Program-made: the position numbers and the translations under genes | In this document: positions 33,141-42,170 of the stretch, one piece after another | How the letters are laid out: each line of letters starts with the position of its first letter | Numbering within the stretch: the first letter of the stretch is position 1 | The notes under the pieces: generated by a model | What the model saw: only the letters and a program-made list of their open reading frames with translations | Told to the model about the DNA's origin: nothing | Databases searched by the model: none | NCBI RefSeq assembly: GCF_002803155.1 | Contig: NZ_NNBP01000008.1 | Span: forward strand, 124,001-188,000 | Direction of reading: 5' to 3' | Length of the DNA stretch: 64,000 nt | DNA from: Streptomyces sp. CB02959 | GTDB taxonomy: Bacteria; Actinomycetota; Actinomycetes; Streptomycetales; Streptomycetaceae

Positions 33141-34862
33141 ATGACGTCCACGGTGCCCCCCGCCGTCCCGCACACCTCCGCGCAGCCGCCGATCACCATG
33201 TTCGGCCCGGACTTCCCCTACGCGTACGACGACTACCTCGCGCACCCGGCGGGCCTCGGCCAGATCCCGGCGACCGAGCAGGGCACCGAGGTGGCGATCG
33301 TCGGCGGCGGCCTCTCCGGCATCGTCACCGCGTACGAGCTGATGAAGATGGGCCTCAAGCCCGTCGTCTACGAGGCGGACCAGATAGGCGGCCGGCTGCG
33401 CACCGTCGGCTTCGACGGCTGCTCCGCCGCGGGCGACGACAGCGTGCTCAACTGCGAGCTGGGCGCGATGCGCTTCCCGCCGTCCTCGACGGCGCTCCAG
33501 CACTACATCGACCTGGTGGGCCTGGAGACCGCGCCGTTCCCCAACCCGCTCGCCGAGGCCACCCCGTCGACCGTCGTCGACCTCAAGGGCGAGTCGCACT
33601 ACGCCGAGACCCTCGACGACCTGCCCGCGGTCTACCGCCAGGTCGCCGAGGCGTGGAACGCCTGCCTGGAGGAGGGCGCCGACTTCTCCGACATGAACCA
33701 GGCCATGCGCGAGCGCGACGTGCCGCGCATCCGCGAGATCTGGGCGCAGCTCGTCGAGAAGCTCGACAACCAGACCTTCTACGGCTTCCTCTGCGACTCG
33801 AAGGCGTTCACCTCCTTCCGGCACCGCGAGATCTTCGGCCAGGTCGGCTTCGGCACCGGCGGCTGGGACACCGACTTCCCCAACTCCATCCTGGAGATCC
33901 TGCGGGTCGTCTACACCGAGGCCGACGACCACCACCGCGGCATCGTCGGCGGCTCCCAGCAGCTGCCGCTGCGCCTCTGGGAGCGCGCGCCGCGGAAGAT
34001 CGTGCACTGGGCCCCGGGCACCTCGCTGTCGTCGCTGCACGACGGCGCGCCCCGGCCGGCCGTGACCCGGCTGCACCGCACCGCCGGCAACCGCATCACC
34101 GTCACCGACGCCTCCGGCGACATCCGCTCGTACAAGGCGGTGGTCTTCACCGCGCAGAGCTGGATGCTGCTCTCGAAGATCGACTGCGACGACGACCTGT
34201 TCCCGATCGACCACTGGACGGCGATCGAGCGCACCCACTACATGGAGTCCAGCAAGCTCTTCGTCCCCGTCGACCGGCCGTTCTGGCTGGACAAGGCCGT
34301 CGACGACGAGGGCAACGAGACGGGCCGCGACGTGATGTCGATGACGCTCACCGACCGCATGACGCGCGGGACGTACCTCCTGGACAACGGCCCGGACCAG
34401 CCGGCCGTCATCTGCCTCTCCTACACCTGGTGCGACGACAGCCTGAAGTGGCTGCCGCTGTCGGCGAACGAGCGCATGGAGGTCATGCTCAAGTCGCTCG
34501 GCGAGATCTACCCGAAGGTCGACATCCGGAAGCACATCATCGGCAACCCGGTGACCGTGTCCTGGGAGAACGAGCCCTACTTCATGGGCGCGTTCAAGGC
34601 CAACCTGCCCGGCCACTACCGCTACCAGCGGCGCCTGTTCACCCACTTCATGCAGGAGCTGCTCCCCGAGGACAAGCGCGGCATCTTCCTCGCCGGTGAC
34701 GACATCTCCTGGACGGCGGGCTGGGCCGAGGGCGCCATCCAGACCGCACTGAACGTGGTGTGGGGCGTGATGCACCACCTCGGCGGCGGCACCGACGGGA
34801 CCAATCCGGGCCCCGGCGACGTCTACGACGAGATCGCGCCGGTGGAGCTCCCGGAGGACTGA
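33141..34862 (+). CDS. davB: L-lysine 2-monooxygenase (DavB), FAD-dependent
   Basis: 573-residue flavin amine-oxidase family protein that oxidatively decarboxylates L-lysine to 5-aminopentanamide. From memory of the P. putida enzyme, the match is close end to end: ITMFGPDFPYAYDDYLAHP near 18-36, the FAD dinucleotide fold VAIVGGGLSGIV near 51-62, GAMRFPPSSTALQHY, EIFGQVGFGTGGWD, RTHYMESSKLFV, and IFLAGDDISWTAGWAEGA near the C terminus, ending with PGPGDVYDEI. Tryptophan 2-monooxygenase (IaaM) is the nearest alternative but matches less well. ATG 33141 follows AAGGAG; the 170-base gap after davA is C-rich and shows no promoter I can support. Confidence 0.9.
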   Translation: MTSTVPPAVPHTSAQPPITMFGPDFPYAYDDYLAHPAGLGQIPATEQGTEVAIVGGGLSGIVTAYELMKMGLKPVVYEADQIGGRLRTVGFDGCSAAGDDSVLNCELGAMRFPPSSTALQHYIDLVGLETAPFPNPLAEATPSTVVDLKGESHYAETLDDLPAVYRQVAEAWNACLEEGADFSDMNQAMRERDVPRIREIWAQLVEKLDNQTFYGFLCDSKAFTSFRHREIFGQVGFGTGGWDTDFPNSILEILRVVYTEADDHHRGIVGGSQQLPLRLWERAPRKIVHWAPGTSLSSLHDGAPRPAVTRLHRTAGNRITVTDASGDIRSYKAVVFTAQSWMLLSKIDCDDDLFPIDHWTAIERTHYMESSKLFVPVDRPFWLDKAVDDEGNETGRDVMSMTLTDRMTRGTYLLDNGPDQPAVICLSYTWCDDSLKWLPLSANERMEVMLKSLGEIYPKVDIRKHIIGNPVTVSWENEPYFMGAFKANLPGHYRYQRRLFTHFMQELLPEDKRGIFLAGDDISWTAGWAEGAIQTALNVVWGVMHHLGGGTDGTNPGPGDVYDEIAPVELPED

Positions 34863-34921
34863 GCGCCTCCGGAGCGGGCGCCACGCCCTGAGCGGACCGC
34901 TCGCGTGCGCGCCGACCGACG

Positions 34922-34956
34922 TGCGGAGGGCCCCGGTTGATCCGGGGCCCTCCGCA
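34922..34956. terminator. Bidirectional terminator between davB and the LLM oxidoreductase gene
   Basis: A 15-bp perfect stem (TGCGGAGGGCCCCGG, loop TTGAT) lies 59 bases after davB and 48 bases after the end of the convergent LLM gene, so it can serve both. Confidence 0.85.
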
Positions 34957-35004
34957 TTTCCGCGTACGGGGCCGTGTACGGGAGCCCGGGCGGTCCCGCG
35001 GGTG

Positions 35005-35037
35005 CTACAGGCCGGCCGCCCGGACCCGCCCGTGCAG
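35005..35037 (-). other. Protospacer: exact match to the leader-proximal CRISPR spacer
   Basis: These 33 bases are identical to 61075-61107 (32-base spacer plus the last repeat base). The site covers the TAG stop and the last ten codons of the LLM gene, in the sense orientation of that gene. On the protospacer strand the bases just 5' are CGAA with the C at 35037, so the flank reads AAC, consistent with the AA-type PAMs known for some type I-E systems. Confidence 0.97.
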
Positions 35038-35937
35038 TTCGGCGGCCCGGTCGGCCAGCTCCTTGCCGTCCCGGCAGTGCACCTGGAGGTCCACCAGGAC
35101 CTCCCGGGCCCCGGCTTCCGCGGCGCCGGCCAGATCCGCCAGCACCTGGTCGTGGCTGCCGGTGTACGGGCGGCGCCCGGCCTCGGGCAGCGGCGCCGCG
35201 GTCAGCTCGACCCCGACCCGCAGCACGACGTCCAGCTCCCCGGGGTCGCGGCCGTGCCGCTCGGCGGCCCGGGCCAGCCGGGCGAGGAGCGGGGTGAGCT
35301 GCTCGCCCGTCAGGTGGGCCGGGAGCCAGCCGTCGGCGCGCCGCGCCACCCGGTCCAGGGCCCGGCCGCCGCCCGCGGCCAGGTAGACCGGGATCGGACG
35401 GGCCGGTTTGGGGCCGACCGAGGCCGGCGCGAGCTCCGTCCAGCGGCCCCGGTAGGCGACCGGGTCGGGGCCCCAGACCGCCGCGCAGACATCCAGCAGT
35501 TCGTCCAGCTGGGCGCCGCGGTCGGCGTACGCGGTGACCCCGGCGGCCCGGTACTCGTCCTGGGACCAGCCGGTGCCCAGGCCCGCCAGCACCCGTCCGC
35601 CGGCGGCCGCGTCCAGCGTCGCCAGCGTCCGGGCGAGCGGGAACGGCGCGTGCAGCCCGGAGACCAGCACACTGCTGCCCAGCCGGACCCGGTCGGTGAC
35701 GGCGGCAGCCAGTGCGAGGGTGACCAGCGGGTCGGCGCACCGCCGGTAGAAGTCGGGCCAGGGCAGGCCCGGCACGCCGTAGAGCCCGTCGAGGGGCTCG
35801 TGCGGGAACACCGTCCGTTCGAAGACCCAGACGCTGTCGAAGCCGATCTCCTCCGCGGCGCGGGCCACGTCCCGCACCGCGCACCGCGGGTCGTACTGCG
35901 GCATCTGGGGCAGCCCCAGTCCCAGTCGTAACGTCAT
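35005..35937 (-). CDS. LLM-class F420-dependent oxidoreductase (luciferase-like)
   Basis: 310-residue flavin/F420 TIM-barrel enzyme. RLGLGLPQM opens the barrel, EEIGFDSVWVFER, LGSSVLVSGLHAPFPLARTLATLD, GLGTGWSQDEYRAAGV and IPVYLAAGGGRALDRVARRADGW are typical of the luciferase-like monooxygenase family. Natural substrate unknown. ATG 35937 is chosen (MTLRLG); three codons upstream is another weak start. The last codons and stop are the target of the CRISPR spacer at 61075. Confidence 0.88.
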   Translation of the reverse strand: MTLRLGLGLPQMPQYDPRCAVRDVARAAEEIGFDSVWVFERTVFPHEPLDGLYGVPGLPWPDFYRRCADPLVTLALAAAVTDRVRLGSSVLVSGLHAPFPLARTLATLDAAAGGRVLAGLGTGWSQDEYRAAGVTAYADRGAQLDELLDVCAAVWGPDPVAYRGRWTELAPASVGPKPARPIPVYLAAGGGRALDRVARRADGWLPAHLTGEQLTPLLARLARAAERHGRDPGELDVVLRVGVELTAAPLPEAGRRPYTGSHDQVLADLAGAAEAGAREVLVDLQVHCRDGKELADRAAELHGRVRAAGL

Positions 35938-36027
35938 GGGCGGCACCCTACGGCGAGGCGCCCGGCAGCGGAACGAACTCGGCGGCGGTCGTGGCGCGCC
36001 GCCGCCGACCGGCCACCGCGCCGCGGA

Positions 36028-36783
36028 CTACCCCAGCGGGGTCAGCAGACAGCGGCCGATCACACCCACGCTCGCGTCCAGGCGGTCGGCGAACTCCTCG
36101 GCGACCTCCGGGAGCCGGCGGACGCCCCACATCATGCGGGCCGCGGCCCAGGCGCCGTCGCGGGCCATCTCCAGGCTCCAGGAGCCGATGAGGTGGGTGA
36201 GCGGATCGGCGATGTCCAGGAGGTCGGGGCCGGGCATCAAGGTCTCCCGGATGCCCTCCTCCAGGCCGGTGAGGATCGTGCCGATGCGGTCGAAGTCGCC
36301 TTCCAGGTCCGGGGGTTCGCAGTCCAGCGCCCGGCAGGCGTCCACGACGGCCAGTGCGAGGTCGTGGCCGATGTGCGCGTTGATGCCGGCCAGCGCGAAC
36401 TGCAGCGGGCGGACCCCGGGATGCCGGCGCAGCTGGAACAGCGGCCGCCAGCAGGCCGGCGGCCGCAGCCCGGTGGCGTCGGCGTCGACCGCGGTGAAGT
36501 AGCGGCGGGCGAACTGGACGTCCAACTCACCGGCGGCCGCCGGGTCCTCGAAGGCGCCGTCCCCTGCCCGCCGCGCGACGGCCTCGGTGACGGCCAGGTA
36601 GACCCGGTTGAAGACGGCCACCCCGTCGTCGGCGGGCAGCACCCGGTCCAGCGCCCGCATCCGCGCCAGTACGTGCGCCACCCCTGCCGCCGCCGCAGGT
36701 CCGAAGCCGTCGGCGGACCGGGCGGCGGGTTCGGCGGCGGTGTGCCGCGGGCCGTTTCCGCCGTGCTGCTGAAGGGTCGTCAT
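36028..36783 (-). CDS. DUF5995-family protein
   Basis: 251 residues, function unknown. AHVLARMRALDRVLPADDGVAVFNRVYLAVTEAV and FALAGINAHIGHDLALAVVDACRAL are family hallmarks; the paired His in NAHIGHDL could bind metal. The C-terminal part is helical. No signal peptide or membrane span. It stands alone, divergent from the phospholipase gene. Confidence 0.75.
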   Translation of the reverse strand: MTTLQQHGGNGPRHTAAEPAARSADGFGPAAAAGVAHVLARMRALDRVLPADDGVAVFNRVYLAVTEAVARRAGDGAFEDPAAAGELDVQFARRYFTAVDADATGLRPPACWRPLFQLRRHPGVRPLQFALAGINAHIGHDLALAVVDACRALDCEPPDLEGDFDRIGTILTGLEEGIRETLMPGPDLLDIADPLTHLIGSWSLEMARDGAWAAARMMWGVRRLPEVAEEFADRLDASVGVIGRCLLTPLG

Positions 36784-37088
36784 CCGCTCAGCGTGACATC
36801 GCGATACCCCTAAACACGCCGATGACTGTGGCCAGTTGACCGGAACGGGGTAATAATCGGCCCACCGCTCCGAAGCCCTTCCCGCCGTCCCGCGCCGTTT
36901 CGCTCCCGTGGTGCGCCTACCGCGTCGATGCGTGCTGCGTGATTCCGTCCGGGCCGACGCGGCGGCGCTCTCCCCGCGAAGTCCCGTGAGCACACCCATG
37001 TCCCTTCGGACAGCCCAGTTCGGACATCTCCATTCGGCATCCCAGGAAACGCCGCATGAACGCGGCGCAGAATTCCGGAGGTTGAACC
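36784..37088. other. Gene-free divergent region
   Basis: 305 bases between the DUF5995 gene (minus) and the phospholipase gene (plus). A TTGACC hexamer at 36836-36841 has no good -10 at normal spacing. GGAGG at 37078-37082 is the phospholipase ribosome site. I see no RNA gene. Confidence 0.5.
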
Positions 37089-37544
37089 GTGTCCCGAAGA
37101 CTTGCCGCCGCACTGGCCGCACCGCTGCTGGCGGTCTCCGCACTGGCGGTGGCCGCCGCCCCGGCCCAGGCCGCCCCCGCCGACAAGCCGCAGGTGATGG
37201 CGAGCTTCACACAGACCAGTGCGACCAGCTACGCCAACTGGCTGGCGGCCCGCAACAATCAGGGGAAATGGGCCGCCTACGATTTCGACTGGTCCACCGA
37301 CTATTGCTCCAAGTCGCCGGACAACCCCTTCGGCTTCCCGTTCAAGCTCTCCTGCGCCCGACACGACTTCGGTTACCGCAACTACAAGAAAGCGGGAACC
37401 TTCACCGCCAACAAGGCGCGTTTGGACAGTGCCCTCTATGCGGACCTGAAACGGATATGCGCCGGCTATTCCGGCGCGAAGAAGGTGTCCTGCAACGGGC
37501 TGGCCTGGACGTATTACGAGGCCGTCAAGAACCTCGGCAGGTAG
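37089..37544 (+). CDS. Secreted phospholipase A2 (prokaryotic type)
   Basis: 151 residues. Sec signal peptide ending APAQA-AP near 28, then the bacterial PLA2 domain: DWSTDYCSKSPDNP, then SCARHDFGYRNY with the catalytic His92-Asp93 pair, and cysteines at about 73, 89, 125 and 135 that can form two disulfides. Matches the S. violaceoruber PLA2 type, which hydrolyses the sn-2 ester of phospholipids with calcium. GTG start with GGAGG seven bases upstream. Confidence 0.94.
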   Translation: MSRRLAAALAAPLLAVSALAVAAAPAQAAPADKPQVMASFTQTSATSYANWLAARNNQGKWAAYDFDWSTDYCSKSPDNPFGFPFKLSCARHDFGYRNYKKAGTFTANKARLDSALYADLKRICAGYSGAKKVSCNGLAWTYYEAVKNLGR

Positions 37545-37553
37545 CGCCGGGCG

Positions 37554-37598
37554 ACGGTCCGGGGCGCGGCGCGGCCCACCGCCCGCGCCCCGGACCGT
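37554..37598 (+). terminator. Hairpin after the phospholipase gene
   Basis: A 14-bp stem (ACGGTCCGGGGCGC and its complement) with a 17-base loop begins 10 bases after the stop. Confidence 0.65.
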
Positions 37599-37761
37599 CC
37601 CGCGCCGGCGGCCGCTCCGCGCGGCGCGCGGGAGCCGGGTCCGCAGCAGGTGGCGGCGGGTGTGCGGCGCGGTGGTGCCTAGTTTGTCCTGAAGCAGTAG
37701 TTCGACTATGAATCACTTCGGCTCTGTGGCGTGCAGGGCGTCACGGAAGTGGAGAGTGATC

Positions 37762-39147
37762 ATGGCCGGCTTCGGGTGGAAGCTTCATGGGGACGGGCGG
37801 CATCTCAAGCCGGGGGAGGTGGTCAAGCCCGGCGAACGCCTGACGTGGGGCCGCACCATCGCGCTCGGAGCCCAGCACGTCGTCTCGATGATCGGCGCGT
37901 GCTTCGTCGCCCCGGTACTGATGGGTCTGGACCCCAGCCTGGCCCTCATGGCATCCGGCGTGGCCACGGTCCTCTTCCTGGTGATGACCCGCGGACGCAT
38001 CCCCAGCTACCTGGGCTCGTCGCTCTCCTTCGTCGGCGTGTCCGCCGTGATCGCAGGTCAGGGGGGTGACGCCGGCACGCTGACGGGGGCGATGCTCGTC
38101 GTGGGCGCCTGCCTGGCGGGCTGCGGGATCGTCATCCACATTCTCGGCGCCCGTGTGATCCACGCGGTGCTGCCGCCCGTGGTGACCGGCGCGGTCGTCA
38201 TGCTCATCGGCTTCAACCTCGCCCCGGTGACGGCATCGACCTACTGGCCGCAGGACCAGTGGACGGCACTGGCCACCATGCTGTTCACCGGCCTCGCCCT
38301 CGTCGTCCTGCGCGGCTTCTGGTCGCGGATCGCCATCTTCCTGGGCCTGGTCTTCGGGTACGTACTGTCCTGGGTCCTCGACCGCACCACGGGAATGATC
38401 CACGCGGCCAACGGCGCGGGGAAGGTGACCGACCACTGGCGCATCGACTTCTCCGGCGTCGAGAAGGCCGACTGGATCGGCCTCCCGACGTTCCACGCAC
38501 CGAACTTCTCGGCCTCGGCGATCCTCGTCGCGCTTCCCGTTCTGGTCGCCCTGGTCGCGGAGAACGCCGGCCACGTCAAGGCGGTCGGCGAGATGACCGG
38601 TGACCCCCTCGAAGACAAGATGGGCATGGCCATCGTCGCCGACGGCACGGCGACGGTCCTGTCGACCGCGGTCGGCGGCCCCGCCACCACGACGTACGCC
38701 GAGAACATCGGCGTGATGGCGGCGACCCGCGTCTACTCCACCGCCGCCTACTCCGCGGCGGCCGTCTTCGCGGTGCTCTTCGGCCTGTGCCCGAAGTTCG
38801 GCGCGGTGGTGGCCGCGATCCCCGGCGGGGTGCTGGGCGGCATCACGGTCATCCTCTACGGCATGATCGGCCTGCTGGGCGCCCAGATCTGGATTCGCAA
38901 CAAGGTGGACTTCACCCTGCCGCTGAACCTCATCCCCGCCGCGGCCGGCATCATCATGGCCATCGGCGGCGTCTCGCTGAAGTTCACCGAGCACTTCGAA
39001 CTCGGCGGAATCGCCCTCGGGACGCTGATCGTGCTCACCGGGTACCACTCCCTGCGCTGGCTCTCGCAGGGAGCCGGCCGGCGCCAGATGCCGCTCCTCG
39101 ACGCCGGAACCAGCGACTACGACGGATCAACCGGCCGCGAGGACTGA
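37762..39147 (+). CDS. Uracil/xanthine permease (NCS2 family)
   Basis: 461 residues, about 14 membrane segments. AQHVVSMIGACFVAPVLMG near 36-54 is the NCS2 TM1 region; VALVAENAGHVKAVGEMTGDPLEDKMG carries the conserved substrate-binding Glu motif; SAVGGPATTTYAENIGVMAATRVYS is the TM10 signature of UraA-type uracil carriers. It would feed the salvage route and so spare the de novo pyr operon at the start of the window. ATG 37762 has GGAGA upstream; an ATG at 37708 is in frame. Confidence 0.9.
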   Translation: MAGFGWKLHGDGRHLKPGEVVKPGERLTWGRTIALGAQHVVSMIGACFVAPVLMGLDPSLALMASGVATVLFLVMTRGRIPSYLGSSLSFVGVSAVIAGQGGDAGTLTGAMLVVGACLAGCGIVIHILGARVIHAVLPPVVTGAVVMLIGFNLAPVTASTYWPQDQWTALATMLFTGLALVVLRGFWSRIAIFLGLVFGYVLSWVLDRTTGMIHAANGAGKVTDHWRIDFSGVEKADWIGLPTFHAPNFSASAILVALPVLVALVAENAGHVKAVGEMTGDPLEDKMGMAIVADGTATVLSTAVGGPATTTYAENIGVMAATRVYSTAAYSAAAVFAVLFGLCPKFGAVVAAIPGGVLGGITVILYGMIGLLGAQIWIRNKVDFTLPLNLIPAAAGIIMAIGGVSLKFTEHFELGGIALGTLIVLTGYHSLRWLSQGAGRRQMPLLDAGTSDYDGSTGRED

Positions 39148-39214
39148 CCGCGAGGACTGACCGCGACGACCGGCCGGTGGGCGTCGGGCCGCGCGCCCCT
39201 CGCCCCGGTCGGCG

Positions 39215-41380
39215 TCACGCGCTCGTCAGGACGACGAGCTGCCGGGTCGCCCGGGTCATCGCGACGTAGCGGTCGACCGCCCCTGCGACGCCCTCGCCGA
39301 ACGCCTCCGGGTCGACGAGGACGACCAGGTCGAACTCCAGCCCCTTCGACAGCCCCGGGGTCAGCCACCGGACGCGGGACGTCTCCCGGAACGTGCCCGC
39401 TCCGCTGTCACCGGCGCCGATGACGCAGGCCACCCCGTCGGTATGCGCGCCGAGCCAGTCATCGAGGACCGCGTCCAGATCCGCAACGGATCCGTGCACG
39501 ACGGGGATGCCGCTGCTGCGGACGGAGGTCGGCACGTTGGCGTCCGGGAGCGCGGCCCGGATGACCGGCTCGGCCTCCGCCATGACCTCCTCCGGCGTCC
39601 GGTAGTTGACGCTCAGGGAGGCCACCTCGATCCGGTCCAGCCCGATCCGCTCCAGCCGCTCCCGCCACGACTCGGTGAACCCGTACCGGGCCTGGGCGCG
39701 GTCCCCGACGATGGTGAAGCTCCGGGACGGGCAGCGGAGCAGCAGCATCTGCCACTCGGCGTCGGTCAGTTCCTGGGCCTCGTCCACGACGATGTGCGCG
39801 AACGGGCCGGCCAGCGGTGCGGGGTCGGTGCCGGGCAGCGCGGTCCGGTCGATCAGGCTGTCCTGCAGGTCCCGTCCGCGCAGCATCGTCACCGCGCCTT
39901 CGCCGTCGTCGTCGGCCGCGAGCACGTTGTCGATGACGTCGGCCATCCGCGCCCGTTCGGCGGCGACGGCGGCGCGCTGCCGACGCTTGCGCCGCGCCGC
40001 CTCCGGGTCGCCGAGCCGCTGCCGTGCCGCGTCCAGGAGCGGCAGGTCGGACACCGTCCAGTCCTGGGGAGCCGCCTTGCGCTGGAGCGTGCGGACCTCG
40101 TCGCGGCTGAGCCAGGGAGCGCACATCCGCAGGTAGGCGGGTACCGACCAGAGGTCTCCGACGAGGTCGGCCGCTTCGAGCAGCGGCCATGCGCGGTTGA
40201 GGGTGGTGACCAGCTCCTCGTCGTGCTGCAGCGACCTCAGGAACAGGTCGGGCGGGATGTCGCCGTCGAGCTTGTCCAGCAGGATCGCGACCAGTTCGTC
40301 CCAGATCTCCTCGCGCGCCTCGTTGTGCGGAGTGCCCGGGGCCGGCGCGTCGAACGCCTCGGCCCAGTCGTCGGCGGTCAGCCGGACGTCGGACCAGGAG
40401 GTGGTGACCGTCATCTCCTCGGTGGGCGGCTCCTCGTAGAACCTGACGGCCTTCTCGATCGCCTGCACCATGGCCGCGGACGACTTCAGCAGGGCCACGT
40501 CCGGATCGGTCTCGCTCGCCGCGCCGGGGCCCTCGGCGACGAGGTCCCGCAGGGTGCAGGTCTGCACGCCCTCCTCCCCGAGGCTGGGCAGGACGTCCTC
40601 GACGTAGGCCAGGTACGGCTGGTGCGGGCCGACGAACAGCACCCCGCCCCGGCGGTGCCCCAGGCGGGGGTCGGAGTAGAGGAGGTGGGCGGTGCGGTGC
40701 AGCGCGACGACGGTCTTCCCGGTACCGGGACCGCCGTCGACGACGAGGGCGCCGCGCGAGCCCGCCCGGACGATGGCGTCCTGGTCGGCCTGGATGGTGG
40801 CGAGGACGTCGCGCATCCGGGCCGACCGGGTGCCGCCCAGGCTGGCGATGAAGGCGGACTGGTCGTCGAGCGCGGCGTGCCCGTCGAGCCCGTCGGCGGT
40901 GAACACCTCGTCCCAGTAGTCGCTGATCCGGCCACCGGTCCAGCGGTACCTGCGGCGGCTCGCCAGACCCATCGGGTCGGCGTGGGTCGCCGCGAAGAAC
41001 GGCTCGGCCGCGGGGGAGCGCCAGTCGATCAGCAGTCGGCGCCCCGCGGCGTCGGTGAGGCCGAGCCGCCCGATGTACACGGGCCCGGAGCCGTCCGCGC
41101 CGACGGTGTGCCCGAGGCACAGGTCCAAGCCGAAGCGGCGCAGAGCGCGCAGGCGACCGGTCAGCCGGTGGATCTCGGCGTCCCGTTCCATCGCCGCCCG
41201 GCCCAGGCCGCCGGGCGCCCTGCGCTCGGCGTCGAGGCGGTCGGAGAGTTCGGCGATGGTCTGCTCAAGGCTCTCGGCGATGGCGGCGAAGTGCTGCTCG
41301 TCGCCGGCGATCAGTATCGGGTCGGCCTTGGGCGAGAGCTGGTCGGGAAGGTCGAACGCGCTGGTGGTCGAGGGGGTCAT
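39215..41380 (-). CDS. helR: HelR-type RNA polymerase-associated helicase (rifamycin resistance)
   Basis: 721-residue HelD-family SF1 protein. N-terminal coiled coil (AIAESLEQTIAELSDRLDAERR, about 33-55) that enters the polymerase secondary channel, Walker A DGGPGTGKTVV near 215-225, Walker B VVDEAQELTD, and later motifs SVNYRTPEEV and VDRYVAMTRATRQLVVL. HelD proteins strip and recycle stalled RNA polymerase; the HelR subgroup of Streptomyces displaces rifamycins and gives resistance. The subgroup is assigned because a perfect rifamycin-associated element lies upstream. ATG 41380 is the family start; the longer reading frame to 41596 is not credible. Confidence 0.9.
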   Translation of the reverse strand: MTPSTTSAFDLPDQLSPKADPILIAGDEQHFAAIAESLEQTIAELSDRLDAERRAPGGLGRAAMERDAEIHRLTGRLRALRRFGLDLCLGHTVGADGSGPVYIGRLGLTDAAGRRLLIDWRSPAAEPFFAATHADPMGLASRRRYRWTGGRISDYWDEVFTADGLDGHAALDDQSAFIASLGGTRSARMRDVLATIQADQDAIVRAGSRGALVVDGGPGTGKTVVALHRTAHLLYSDPRLGHRRGGVLFVGPHQPYLAYVEDVLPSLGEEGVQTCTLRDLVAEGPGAASETDPDVALLKSSAAMVQAIEKAVRFYEEPPTEEMTVTTSWSDVRLTADDWAEAFDAPAPGTPHNEAREEIWDELVAILLDKLDGDIPPDLFLRSLQHDEELVTTLNRAWPLLEAADLVGDLWSVPAYLRMCAPWLSRDEVRTLQRKAAPQDWTVSDLPLLDAARQRLGDPEAARRKRRQRAAVAAERARMADVIDNVLAADDDGEGAVTMLRGRDLQDSLIDRTALPGTDPAPLAGPFAHIVVDEAQELTDAEWQMLLLRCPSRSFTIVGDRAQARYGFTESWRERLERIGLDRIEVASLSVNYRTPEEVMAEAEPVIRAALPDANVPTSVRSSGIPVVHGSVADLDAVLDDWLGAHTDGVACVIGAGDSGAGTFRETSRVRWLTPGLSKGLEFDLVVLVDPEAFGEGVAGAVDRYVAMTRATRQLVVLTSA

Positions 41381-41582
41381 GTCGTCAGCTCCGTTCCGAG
41401 GTCGCGCCCGCGAAGCCCGACGGCGCGGACCTCCGCACGCCGGCACCGAGGTCCCGCGACGCGCGTTCCGCCACCGGCTCGACGCCCCCGCCCGCCGCCC
41501 GCACTGACAACCGCACACACACGTCGTGCATCTCCTCTTTCCGCAGGTACTGGCTTCGGCCGGTGATTCTGCGGCACCCCCT

Positions 41583-41614
41583 GGGCCTTGCCGCAAGCCC
41601 CCTGGTGCGCTATA
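41583..41614 (-). promoter_or_regulatory. Rifamycin-associated element (RAE) and -10 region of helR
   Basis: On the minus strand 41601-41583 reads GGGGCTTGCGGCAAGGCCC, identical to the published 19-base RAE found upstream of rifamycin-inducible resistance genes. A TATAGC hexamer (41614-41609) lies seven bases before it, so the RAE would sit at about the transcription start; no good -35 is visible. The transcript would have a leader of about 200 bases. Confidence 0.9.
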
Positions 41615-42061
41615 CGTTGAGAGTGGCGAGGAGCGGCTCTTCCCCTTCGCCCCTCTCGTCCGATGCGGACGGACCAGCTCTCACCCCCCCCTCGGCCCTC
41701 TGGGCCCCCTGACGGTGTCGCCGTCGGCGCTGCGGCTGCCCGCGGCCGATCCTGAGCGATACCGGCAACGCCCCGCGGGCGTCCGGGACTTCGGCGAGGA
41801 GCGTGGCGGCCGTCGGGTGGGGACGGCGGCCGGTCCGTACGAGCGCCAACTCGCCGGTGAGGAAGGGGAGTTCGCATTCGTCCGCGGGAGACGCATGGGC
41901 GGTGTACGGCCCCGTCGGCGCAGGCGCACGCGTCGGGTCGTGGACCTGGACCTGGGCCGGGACCTGGGCCGGGACCTTGACCGGCAGGCCGTCGACGGGG
42001 CGGGGTGCGGGGCGGGTGTGGTCCCGGCCGTTCGTGCCGTTCGTGTCACCGGCTCACCCGG
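41615..42061. other. Gene-free stretch between helR and the thioesterase gene
   Basis: About 450 bases with open frames but no ribosome site, no recognisable protein and repetitive GGACCTGGACCTGGGCCGGGACC-like runs near 41942-41985. I see no gene here; together with the helR leader the gap totals 790 bases. Confidence 0.5.
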
Positions 42062-42091
42062 TGACACCGCTTTTAAGCGGCCGCTTAGGAT
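42062..42091 (+). promoter_or_regulatory. Promoter with embedded 14-base palindrome
   Basis: TGACAC (42062-42067), 18 bases, TAGGAT (42086-42091) makes a strong-looking promoter. The spacer and first bases of the -10 contain the perfect palindrome TAAGCGGCCGCTTA (42074-42087), well placed for a repressor that blocks RNA polymerase, of TetR or similar type. Confidence 0.6.
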
Positions 42092-42170
42092 GGTTCGGGC
42101 TTGTCGCGCCGGCCCCGACCGGTGCCGCGGGCACCGGATCACCCACTCGGATTCCCCAGGAGCACCACCC

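Noticed and set aside
33141..34862. Tryptophan 2-monooxygenase (IaaM) and an indole-acetamide auxin pathway
   Set aside because: The family is shared, but the start (FGPDFPYAYDDYLAHP), the end (PGPGDVYDEI) and the neighbouring DavA-like amidase fit lysine 2-monooxygenase better.
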